Assembly (NCBI RefSeq): GCF_008000995.1
Contig: NZ_CP042828.1
Span: 4,888,882 to 4,952,881 of the forward strand
Length of the DNA: 64,000 bases
DNA from: Ruania zhangjianzhongii
GTDB taxonomy: Bacteria > Actinomycetota > Actinomycetes > Actinomycetales > Beutenbergiaceae
Direction: 5' to 3'
Below the pieces are notes generated by a model. It saw only the letters and a program-made list of their open reading frames with translations. It ran no database searches and was not told the DNA's origin. This document shows, piece by piece, positions 43,685 to 50,563 of the stretch. The translations under genes and the position numbers were made by a program. How positions within the stretch are numbered: the stretch's first letter is position 1; each line of letters opens with the position of its first letter.

Positions 43685-43717
43685 AATCGTTCCGCTGTCC
43701 AGAAGGAGAGACTCCCC

Positions 43718-44557
43718 GTGGAGCTTCGACACGCCACCAACCCCGATCAGATCCCAGGTATGGACACCGCCGAGCTGCGCTCGCGCTACCTGGTGCCGGG
43801 GCTGTTCGTCGCCGGCACCGTGCAAGCCGTCTACACCCACGAGGACCGTGTGGTGCTCGCCGGCATCACCCCGACCACGGACCCGATCTCGATGCCGACC
43901 TACCCGGAGATCCGGTCCGAGTACTTCTTCGAGCACCGGGAAGCCGGGATCGTCAACGTCGGCGCCGCCGGGAAAGTCGTGGTGGACGGTACCGAGTACG
44001 CCCTGTCCACCGGCGCCTGCCTGTACATCGGCCGCGGCGCCCAGGACGTCACCTTCGCCGGCGCCGGCGCCGGCGAGGGTGAGAGTGAGGCACGGTTCTA
44101 CCTGTTCTCCGCGCCGGCGCACACCAGCTACCCCACAGTGCTCACCGAACCCGGCGGCGGGAACGTGCGTGAGCTGGGTGAGCAGGCCACCAGCAACCGG
44201 CGCACCCTGAACCAGTACATCCACTCCAGCGGGGTGCGCAGCTGCCAGGTGGTGATGGGGGTGACCACCCTGCACGAGGGCAGCATGTGGAACACGATGC
44301 CCGCGCACACCCACGACCGGCGGACCGAGTGCTATCTGTACTTCGACCTGCCCGACGACGCCCGCGTGCTGCATATCCTCGGCAAGCCCAGCGAGACCCG
44401 GCACCTGGTAGTCGCCAGCGAGGAGGCGATCATCTCCCCGAGCTGGTCCGTGCACTCCGGAGTCGGCACCGCTGCCTACAGCTTCGTCTGGGCGATGGCC
44501 GGCGAGAACCAGTCCTTCGACGATATGGACACCTTCCCGGTCGCCGAGATGCGCTGA
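43718..44557 (+). CDS. kduI: 5-dehydro-4-deoxy-D-glucuronate isomerase
   Basis: 279 aa cupin. The zinc ligands H197, H199, E204 and H246 (HTHDRRTE and VHSG) lie exactly one position after E. coli KduI H196/H198/E203/H245. It converts 5-keto-4-deoxyuronate, from pectin or glycosaminoglycan unsaturated uronates, to 2,5-diketo-3-deoxygluconate; it also acts on galacturonate and glucuronate. GTG start at 43718 with AAGGAG. The usual partner KduD may be the SDR at 44.8 kb. Confidence 0.94.
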   Translation: MELRHATNPDQIPGMDTAELRSRYLVPGLFVAGTVQAVYTHEDRVVLAGITPTTDPISMPTYPEIRSEYFFEHREAGIVNVGAAGKVVVDGTEYALSTGACLYIGRGAQDVTFAGAGAGEGESEARFYLFSAPAHTSYPTVLTEPGGGNVRELGEQATSNRRTLNQYIHSSGVRSCQVVMGVTTLHEGSMWNTMPAHTHDRRTECYLYFDLPDDARVLHILGKPSETRHLVVASEEAIISPSWSVHSGVGTAAYSFVWAMAGENQSFDDMDTFPVAEMR

Positions 44558-44580
44558 CCTCACGCCCCACTCGCGCTCCC

Positions 44581-44644
44581 GCACTCCTGCACTCCTGCAC
44601 GCCTGCACGCCTGCACGCCTGCACGCCTGCACGCCTGCACGCCT
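44581..44644 (+). repeat. 8-bp tandem repeat, eight units
   Basis: Two units of GCACTCCT followed by six of GCACGCCT, perfectly in register (44581-44644), between the kduI stop (44557) and the idnO operator. Eight base pairs is not a multiple of three, and the array lies in a transcribed spacer. Unit number is likely to vary among strains. Confidence 0.9.
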
Positions 44645-44740
44645 TGAGCACCGCCTACCACGGTGGGACGAACGATCCGCCTGCTCCGCCGTCGTCGGCC
44701 GAGGGGATCCGCCGCTCAGGACCATCACGACCCCACTTGC

Positions 44741-44762
44741 AAAAGGTGTGATCATTGTGGGA
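44741..44762 (+). promoter_or_regulatory. Operator candidate, copy 2 (idnO)
   Basis: AAAAGGTGTGATCATTG followed by TGGGA, 71 bp before the idnO ATG. Near-identical to the element before kduI. Gives idnO-idnD-dehydrogenase their own regulated promoter in addition to read-through from kduI. Confidence 0.6.
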
Positions 44763-44833
44763 CCGTAGTGCCTCACACCGCGGTGCCCCGGGGTCACCGG
44801 CCCGCGACGCCGCTCCGACCTCAAGGTAGGCAC

Positions 44834-45607
44834 ATGACCAGCCCGCTGTTCGACATCACCGGCAAGCTCGCATTCGTCACCGGTTCCTCCCGCGGCCTGG
44901 GCTTGGCCCTGGCGACGGGGCTGGCCGAGGCGGGCGCGAAGGTGGTGCTGCATGGGCGGGACCCGCAGGCCCTGGCCGCCGCCGCCGAGACCGTCGGCCG
45001 GGTGACCTCGGGTGGCCCGGTGCCCACGGCGCGGTTCGACGTCACCGACGCCGGTGCAGTGGCCGAGAACGTGTCCGCACTCATCGATGAGCACGGCGTG
45101 CCGGACATTCTGGTGAACAACGCCGGGATTCAGCGTCGGGCGCCGTTCAACGAGTTCGACGCCGAGGACTGGGATGCGGTGATCGCCGGCAACCTGTCCA
45201 GCGCGTTCTACGTCTCCCGCCAGATCACCCCGGGGATGGCCGCGCGCGGTAGCGGCAAGGTGATCAACCTCGGCTCGGTGATGAGCCAGCTCGCCCGGCA
45301 GACGATTGCTCCGTACGGGGCGTCCAAGGGTGGGGTGCTGATGCTCACCAAGGGGATGGCGGCCGACCTGGCCCGGTTCAACATCCAGGTGAACGCCATC
45401 TCCCCCGGCTACTTCAAGACCGAGATGAACGCTGCGCTGGTCGCCGATGCAGAGTTCAGCGGCTGGGTGGGTACCCGAACCCCGGCACAGCGCTGGGGTC
45501 TGCCGGAGGAGCTGGTCGGCACGCTGATCTTCCTTGCCTCGGACGCCTCCGCGTTCGTCTCCGGTCAGAACATCTTCGTCGACGGCGGTATGACCGCCAT
45601 CGTCTGA
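44834..45607 (+). CDS. SDR oxidoreductase, gluconate 5-dehydrogenase-like (or KduD)
   Basis: 257 aa classical SDR: cofactor site TGSSRGLGLALA, NNAGIQRR, catalytic Ser in NLGSVMS and YGASK. Closest remembered sequence is E. coli IdnO (LVNNAGIQRR, FNIQVNAISPGYFKTEMNAAL, RTPAQRWGLPEEL), which reduces 5-ketogluconate to gluconate. Since KduI is encoded upstream, a KduD role on 2,5-diketo-3-deoxygluconate is possible; both families are similar. ATG at 44834 after AAGGTAGG. Confidence 0.85.
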   Translation: MTSPLFDITGKLAFVTGSSRGLGLALATGLAEAGAKVVLHGRDPQALAAAAETVGRVTSGGPVPTARFDVTDAGAVAENVSALIDEHGVPDILVNNAGIQRRAPFNEFDAEDWDAVIAGNLSSAFYVSRQITPGMAARGSGKVINLGSVMSQLARQTIAPYGASKGGVLMLTKGMAADLARFNIQVNAISPGYFKTEMNAALVADAEFSGWVGTRTPAQRWGLPEELVGTLIFLASDASAFVSGQNIFVDGGMTAIV

Positions 45608-45662
45608 TCCTGCCCTCCCGCTCACTCACCTTCCGCTCCACTTCCTAGCTAGGACACCCGCT

Positions 45663-46688
45663 ATGCGTGCTCTCGTCATCAACGGCAAGGAGGACCTCAG
45701 CCTCGCCGAGGTCCCCGTCCCCGAACCTGGACCTGGTCAGGTCCGGATCCGTACCGCCTATGTCGGAATCTGCGGTTCGGATCTGCACTACTACTACGAC
45801 GGTGCGAACGGGGCGTTCGTGGTGCGGGAGCCCCTCATTCCTGGGCACGAGATGTCCGGCACCGTGGACGCCGACCCGTCTGGGGAGCTTGCTCCCGGCA
45901 CTGCGGTCACCGTGCACCCGGCCACCTTCGGCGACGAGCAGCCCGGGCTGGCGCAGGCGCCGCACCTGTGGCCGAACGGCGCCTACCTGGGCAGTGCCTC
46001 GACCTGGCCACACACCCAGGGTGCGGCAGCGGAGTACTTCGTCGTGGACGCCTCGATGGTGCGGGTGCTGCCGGCCGGGCTGCCGCTCAACCGCGCCGCC
46101 TTGGCCGAGCCGCTGGCGGTGGGGCTGCACGGTATCGCGCTCGCCGGTGGAGTGGCCGGTCAGCGGGTGCTGGTCACGGGCTCCGGTGCCATCGGTCTAC
46201 TCGCTGCCGGTGCAGCGGTGGCGCTCGGCGCTGCAGAGGTGACCACCACCGATGTGCTCGAGGGGCCGCTGGGCCGTGCCCGCGGGCTCGGTGCGGCGCA
46301 GACGATCAACGTCCGGTCCGAGGAGATCCCGGCCGAGGCCTACGACGTGGTGCTGGAGTGCTCGGGCATCCCGGCCTCGATCAACGCGGCGTTCGTGGCC
46401 GCGCGGCGGGCCGGCACCTACGTGCAGGTGGGCATGGTGCCGAACGCTGCCAGCGGGATCAACCTGGCACCGATGATCTCCAAGGAGCTGACCATGCACG
46501 GCTCGTTCCGGTTCAACAACGAGATCGACGCGGCGATCTCGCTGTTGGCCGAACGGCCCGAGATCGAGCAGGTCATCACGCACACCTTCGACGCGGCGGA
46601 TGCGGTGCAGGGATTCGCTACCGCCAAGGACTCCGAAGCCTCCGGCAAGGTGCTCCTTGCCCTGCCCGCCGACCCCGACACTGCCTGA
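45663..46688 (+). CDS. Zinc alcohol dehydrogenase, L-idonate 5-dehydrogenase-like
   Basis: 341 aa medium-chain dehydrogenase. Catalytic zinc site GICGSDLHYYYDG and GHEMSG; cofactor loop VTGSGAIGLLAAG. The HYYYDGANGAFVV and SKELTMHGSFRFNNEI blocks follow remembered E. coli IdnD. The structural zinc Cys cluster is absent: that region has LAQAPHLWPNGAYLG, so it lacks the lobe-2 zinc. Oxidises L-idonate or a related aldonate to the 5-keto acid used by the preceding SDR. Operon gene 3. Confidence 0.85.
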   Translation: MRALVINGKEDLSLAEVPVPEPGPGQVRIRTAYVGICGSDLHYYYDGANGAFVVREPLIPGHEMSGTVDADPSGELAPGTAVTVHPATFGDEQPGLAQAPHLWPNGAYLGSASTWPHTQGAAAEYFVVDASMVRVLPAGLPLNRAALAEPLAVGLHGIALAGGVAGQRVLVTGSGAIGLLAAGAAVALGAAEVTTTDVLEGPLGRARGLGAAQTINVRSEEIPAEAYDVVLECSGIPASINAAFVAARRAGTYVQVGMVPNAASGINLAPMISKELTMHGSFRFNNEIDAAISLLAERPEIEQVITHTFDAADAVQGFATAKDSEASGKVLLALPADPDTA

Positions 46689-46712
46689 ACAGCTGCCCGA
46701 ATAGAGGACCCG

Positions 46713-47687
46713 ATGAAGATCGTCATCACCGACTGCGACCACGCCGACATCGACGCCGAGCAGAAGGCGGCGACCGGTGCCGGGGTCGAGCTCGTGCTCA
46801 CCCAGAGCCGCACCGAGGAGGAGGTGATCGCACACGCTTCCGGGGCTGACGCTCTGGTGGTGCAGTACGCGCCGATCACCGCCGCCGTGCTGGACGCGCT
46901 GCCGAAGGTGCGCGCGATCGGGCGCTACGGCGTGGGGGTGGACACTGTCGACGTGCAGGCCGCGACCGAGCGCGGTGTGGCCGTGTGCAACGTGCCGGAC
47001 TACGGCACCGAGGCCGTCTCCGACCATGCCATCACCCTGGCACTGGCGACCGTGCGCGGCCTGCGCGTGCTGGACCGGGGGCTGCGAGCCGGTCAGCCGG
47101 ACCTGACACCGGCGACGCCGATCCGCCAGTTCTCCACCCTGCGCTTCGGGGTGCTCGGCTTCGGGCGCATCGGGCAGGCCACGGCTCGCAAGGCCGCCGG
47201 TATCGGCTTCGACGTGGCCACCAGCGACATCCGGTTGGAGCCGGGCACCGCGACCGACGAGGGCTGGCCCGTCCTGTCCTTCACCGAGCTGTTGGCGCGC
47301 AGCGATGTGCTGTCCGTGCACACCCCGCTGGACCCGGACACCCACCACCTGCTCGATGCCCGGGCGTTGGCACAGCTCCCGGCCGGCGCGATCGTGGTGA
47401 ACACGGCCCGCGGTGGCGTGGTGGACACTGACGCGATCGCCGACGCCTTGGCATCCGGGCACCTGCAGGGCGCCGGGCTGGACGTGTTCGAGAACGAGCC
47501 GTTGCCGGTCGATCACCCGCTGACGTCCTTCGAGCGGTGCATTCTCACCCCGCACGCGGCGTTCTACACCGAGCAGTCCTACACCGAGCTCAAGCGCCGC
47601 ACTGTGCAGAACGTGGTGGACGTGCTCGCCGGCACCACGCCGCAGAACATCCTCAATCCGGAGGTTCTGGCCGCCGGGCGGCGCTGA
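46713..47687 (+). CDS. D-isomer-specific 2-hydroxyacid dehydrogenase
   Basis: 324 aa. NAD site VLGFGRIGQATARKA, catalytic Arg in VNTARGG, Glu in DVFENEPLP and His in LTPHAAFYTEQSY. The substrate is unknown; in this operon a keto-aldonate or tartronate-type reductase would fit. Last gene of the kduI-idn set, 24 bp after idnD. Ends 19 bp from the convergent kinase gene with no clear hairpin between. Confidence 0.86.
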   Translation: MKIVITDCDHADIDAEQKAATGAGVELVLTQSRTEEEVIAHASGADALVVQYAPITAAVLDALPKVRAIGRYGVGVDTVDVQAATERGVAVCNVPDYGTEAVSDHAITLALATVRGLRVLDRGLRAGQPDLTPATPIRQFSTLRFGVLGFGRIGQATARKAAGIGFDVATSDIRLEPGTATDEGWPVLSFTELLARSDVLSVHTPLDPDTHHLLDARALAQLPAGAIVVNTARGGVVDTDAIADALASGHLQGAGLDVFENEPLPVDHPLTSFERCILTPHAAFYTEQSYTELKRRTVQNVVDVLAGTTPQNILNPEVLAAGRR

Positions 47688-47706
47688 GCACAGCGCACCG
47701 GCTCGA

Positions 47707-48189
47707 TCAGTGCCGAATGATCCGGCAGCCTTCTGCTGGACCGGGAGGCTCCATCAGGGTCTGCAGGTGGGCGTTGCCGGCCGTGGTGACCGGGTGCACG
47801 TACGGCGTATCGGCGCCTGCACGGGCAGCGAGCCGACGGTCGGCCTCAGCCAACCCGGTGGTGAGCCAATGCAGGATCACCTCTGCGTCAGCGTGCTGGG
47901 CTCGCTGCACAGCCCAGGCACGCCGCATGCGCGACCAGCTGTTCCAGTCAAGGACGGCATCCGTGCCCGCAGCGAGCACCTGCTCGGCCACCGTCCAGAT
48001 CACCTCGCGCACCACGTCGGCTTGCCGGCCGTAGGCAGCGTCGTCGTAGCTGAGCTCGGGGTAGAGGCGCAGCATCCACTCGTCGAGCGTGAATCGAACC
48101 GCAGCTCCGTCCTGGCACAGCCGTCTCGCGAGGGTGCTCTTGCCCGAACCAGTCAGGCCATAGAGCAGGTGCACGCGACCGGCCGTCAT
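47707..48189 (-). CDS. Small P-loop kinase (AAA_33 type)
   Basis: 160 aa. P-loop LLYGLTGSGKSTLARRL then FTLDEWMLRLYPE, a pattern shared by zeta-toxin-like and polynucleotide-kinase-like proteins. AVLDWNSWSRMRRA is the second half of the site. No antitoxin partner, so probably a metabolite kinase. Start at 48189; an open extension to 48360 runs into the pentamer repeat and is unlikely. Confidence 0.78.
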   Translation of the reverse strand: MTAGRVHLLYGLTGSGKSTLARRLCQDGAAVRFTLDEWMLRLYPELSYDDAAYGRQADVVREVIWTVAEQVLAAGTDAVLDWNSWSRMRRAWAVQRAQHADAEVILHWLTTGLAEADRRLAARAGADTPYVHPVTTAGNAHLQTLMEPPGPAEGCRIIRH

Positions 48190-48522
48190 CTCACCAGCGT
48201 AGGCGCGCAGTAGTGAGGGGCCACCGCAGGGCGCGGGCTGTGCGGGCTGCGCTGCGGGGAGGCAGCCACCGGCGAGGCCGACCTCTCCACGAACGCGAGC
48301 GCCCAGTCCGGTCTGGTCACGAAGCGGCACCCCGCCCCGCCCCGCCCCGCCTCGCCTCACGCCGCCCCGCCTCGCCTCGCCTCACGCCGCCCCGCCTCGC
48401 CTCGCCTCGTCAGACATGTACTGGATTCACTGGTCTTACTCCTTGGACGTTGCTGGGTCACATTTTGGGCCGCCCAGGGCATAGGGTCGATGTACTGACA
48501 CTGACGACGGAGGAGAGATTCG
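48190..48522. other. Intergenic region with pentamer repeats
   Basis: 333 bp without a gene. Holds the CGCCC/CGCCT repeat block (48331-48410) and, nearer the exported-protein gene, a less GC-rich stretch (48411-48510) that should carry its promoter; the best Shine-Dalgarno is GGAGGAGAG (48509-48517). I saw no convincing -35/-10 pair. Confidence 0.6.
48331..48410. repeat. GC-rich pentamer array with two perfect 25-bp units
   Basis: Built from CGCCC and CGCCT pentamers. A 25-bp unit beginning ACGCCGCCCCGCCTCGCCTC occurs perfectly at 48359-48383 and 48384-48408; a diverged third copy precedes it. Pure pyrimidine-rich C/G/T on the plus strand, so prone to slippage. Confidence 0.8.
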
Positions 48523-49518
48523 ATGAAGAAGTCCATAACCGCCGCGCTGGCTACCACGGCACTGATCGCCGGTGGAGCCGCCTTCGGCACCCTGGGGGCC
48601 GCACCAGCCAACGCCGACCTGGTGACCCACTGCGTCGGCACCGCCGGCGAGGTCACCGTGCCCGGTGATCTGGTCGTACCTGCGGACGCCACCTGCGATC
48701 TGACCGGCACCACCGTGACCGGTGACGTGCGAGTGCGCCAGGGCGGGAACCTGATCGGGGAAGGGGTAAGCATCGACGGCCAGGTTGTCGGTGCCGCCGA
48801 CTCCTACGTGGACCTGCTGGACTCCACAGTCACCGGGGACCTGCGCATGAACAACGCCTACGGCGCAGTGGTCGAAGGCTCCGCGATCGACGGGCGGGTG
48901 ACCAGCCGTGCAGGCGAGGAGGCCCCCGTCGGGTTCTTGTTTGCCATCGAGGCTGAGCTGGGCGAGAACCTGACGGCCCGCGCCGGTGAGGTGTACGTCG
49001 AGAACTCTGTTGTCGCGGGCACGGTCAACTCCCGCGAGACGGTGTACACCGACATCTACGACACGTTCATCGACGGCCGCCTCGTGGTGGGGGAGAACGC
49101 CGAGGGCAGCATGCTCTGCGCCGTGGTGGTGCAGGGCAACAGCCGGATCACCGGAAACGCCGGCCCGGTCCAGGTGGGCTCCGACGGCCCCGCAGCCGAC
49201 TGCGACGGTGCCAGCTACTGGGGTGGCAACGTCCAGGTGGACGCCAACACCGCTGGTGTGGTGATCGATGAGAACATCGTCAACGGCACCCTGCGCCTGG
49301 CGGACAACACTCCCACCGCCCAGGTCGGTGAGAACAACCAGGTCCGCGGCGGCATCAACGGCCCGCACGAGCCGATCCCGGCCGAAGAAGAGCAGCTGCA
49401 GGCCTTCAGTGCCCAGGCAGAGGCCGACCACGCGGACACGATCCAGAACCGGATCGACGAACGACGTGCGGCAGCTCAGCAGCAGGTGGCGGAGGCTGGT
49501 TCGGCCAACATCGGCTGA
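48523..49518 (+). CDS. Exported beta-helix-like protein of unknown function
   Basis: 331 aa. Signal peptide MKKSITAALATTALIAGGAA with AxA cleavage after APANA (residue 31). The mature part is a run of about ten short strands of the form DLTGTTVTGDVRV, SIDGQVVGA, STVTGDLRMNN, SAIDGRVTSR, like bactofilin or polymer-forming cytoskeletal repeats, followed by a charged coiled-coil tail (about 285-325). Four Cys are in the mature part. Strong GGAGGAGAG site. Function unknown; a cell-surface or self-assembling role is a guess. Confidence 0.75.
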   Translation: MKKSITAALATTALIAGGAAFGTLGAAPANADLVTHCVGTAGEVTVPGDLVVPADATCDLTGTTVTGDVRVRQGGNLIGEGVSIDGQVVGAADSYVDLLDSTVTGDLRMNNAYGAVVEGSAIDGRVTSRAGEEAPVGFLFAIEAELGENLTARAGEVYVENSVVAGTVNSRETVYTDIYDTFIDGRLVVGENAEGSMLCAVVVQGNSRITGNAGPVQVGSDGPAADCDGASYWGGNVQVDANTAGVVIDENIVNGTLRLADNTPTAQVGENNQVRGGINGPHEPIPAEEEQLQAFSAQAEADHADTIQNRIDERRAAAQQQVAEAGSANIG

Positions 49519-49561
49519 TCGCCCACCCCCTGGACGGTCAGCCGCGGCACGAGAGGGATGT

Positions 49562-49625
49562 GCCGCAGCGGCTGCGGCCCGTAGGCCGAACGGAGTCAAG
49601 TTCCCGAACCGGGAACTTGGCTCCG
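49562..49625 (+). terminator. Double hairpin after the exported-protein gene
   Basis: First hairpin GCCGCAG-cgg-CTGCGGC (49562-49578). Second has 16-bp arms, CGGAGTCAAGTTCCCG (49591-49606) with 49610-49625, one wobble pair and a 3-nt loop. Both lie 44-107 bp after the stop. Strong structure without a U-tract. Confidence 0.65.
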
Positions 49626-49792
49626 TTGCCGTGTGCGGCGGAGGGCGGGGGCGGCACAGGGTGAGATCACCCGAGCCAGTCAGCCGGCAGGTCCCCGCGC
49701 GCTCGCTCGCGCGGGCGTTCATCGCGATTCACATCGCACGGCGAACCGCCGCGAGCGCAGGCGGAGGACCCCTGTGAGATGCGCCACGTTCA

Positions 49793-49824
49793 TTGCACTG
49801 AGTGCAGCGTTGCACTTAGTGTAA
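49793..49824 (+). promoter_or_regulatory. Tandem TetR operators overlapping a leaderless promoter
   Basis: O1 TTGCACT-G-AGTGCA (49793-49806) and O2 TTGCACT-T-AGTGTAA (49810-49824), 17 bp apart. The same bases give -35 TTGCAC (49793-49798), 18 bp, -10 TAGTGT (49817-49822), six bases before the GTG start. Repressor binding would cover both promoter boxes. Confidence 0.65.
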
Positions 49825-49828
49825 CCAC

Positions 49829-50461
49829 GTGACCGATGCCCCGACCGACCGCCGCGCAGCGCTGAAGGAACGCTCCCGCCAAGCCATCGTGCAGGCGGCC
49901 GCCGAGCTGATGGACTCCACCGGCGGCACCGCGTTCACCGTGGACGAGCTGGCCGAACGGGCCGATGTGAGTCGTCGCACCGTGTTCAACCACTTCGCCT
50001 CGCTGGACGATGTGGTGGCTGAGGTCTGCGCGGACGTGCTCGGCGAGCTCATCCAGAAGCTCGCCACCCCGATCGAGACCGGCCGACCTGCGGCCGGGTC
50101 GTCGATCCTGGACGAGCTCGCCGCGGTGGTGCGCAGCACCGACCTGGTCACCCCGATGGCGTACCTGACCCGCACCCTCGGCGGCACCGACCCGCACGGG
50201 CCGTGGCACGCGAATCTGCTGAACCAGGCACTGACCGAGGTGGGCAACGGACTGGTGGCGGCGCTGCGCCGTCGCTATCCAGAGGCTGACACGCTGGACC
50301 TCCAGCTGCTGGCGAGCTCGTTCACCGGCGGCGTGCTGGTGCTGCACACGCACTGGTGGGAACGGACCGGCGCTGCCGACGATCAGGTCTCCCGAGTCGT
50401 CTGGGCCGAGCTGCTGGACCACCTGATCGAGCAGCTGCGCACCGGATTCGGCACTCGCTAG
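49829..50461 (+). CDS. TetR-family repressor of the MMPL exporter
   Basis: 210 aa. N-terminal helix-turn-helix FTVDELAERADVSRRTVFNHFASLDD, helical ligand domain after that. Leaderless GTG at 49829 directly behind its own operator pair, so autoregulated. The exporter gene starts 102 bp downstream on the same strand; the two are probably co-transcribed and induced by the exported compound. Confidence 0.9.
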   Translation: MTDAPTDRRAALKERSRQAIVQAAAELMDSTGGTAFTVDELAERADVSRRTVFNHFASLDDVVAEVCADVLGELIQKLATPIETGRPAAGSSILDELAAVVRSTDLVTPMAYLTRTLGGTDPHGPWHANLLNQALTEVGNGLVAALRRRYPEADTLDLQLLASSFTGGVLVLHTHWWERTGAADDQVSRVVWAELLDHLIEQLRTGFGTR

Positions 50462-50563
50462 ACGCGCACAGAGAACTGCACCAGAGAACCGCACCCGCTC
50501 CCGCGACCCACATGCCCGAGCACCCCGATCCGTTCCTCATCCGATCACCGAAGGACCTCACCG

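Noticed and set aside
44581-44644. CRISPR-like repeat array
   Set aside because: Units are 8 bp with no spacers; it is a plain tandem repeat.
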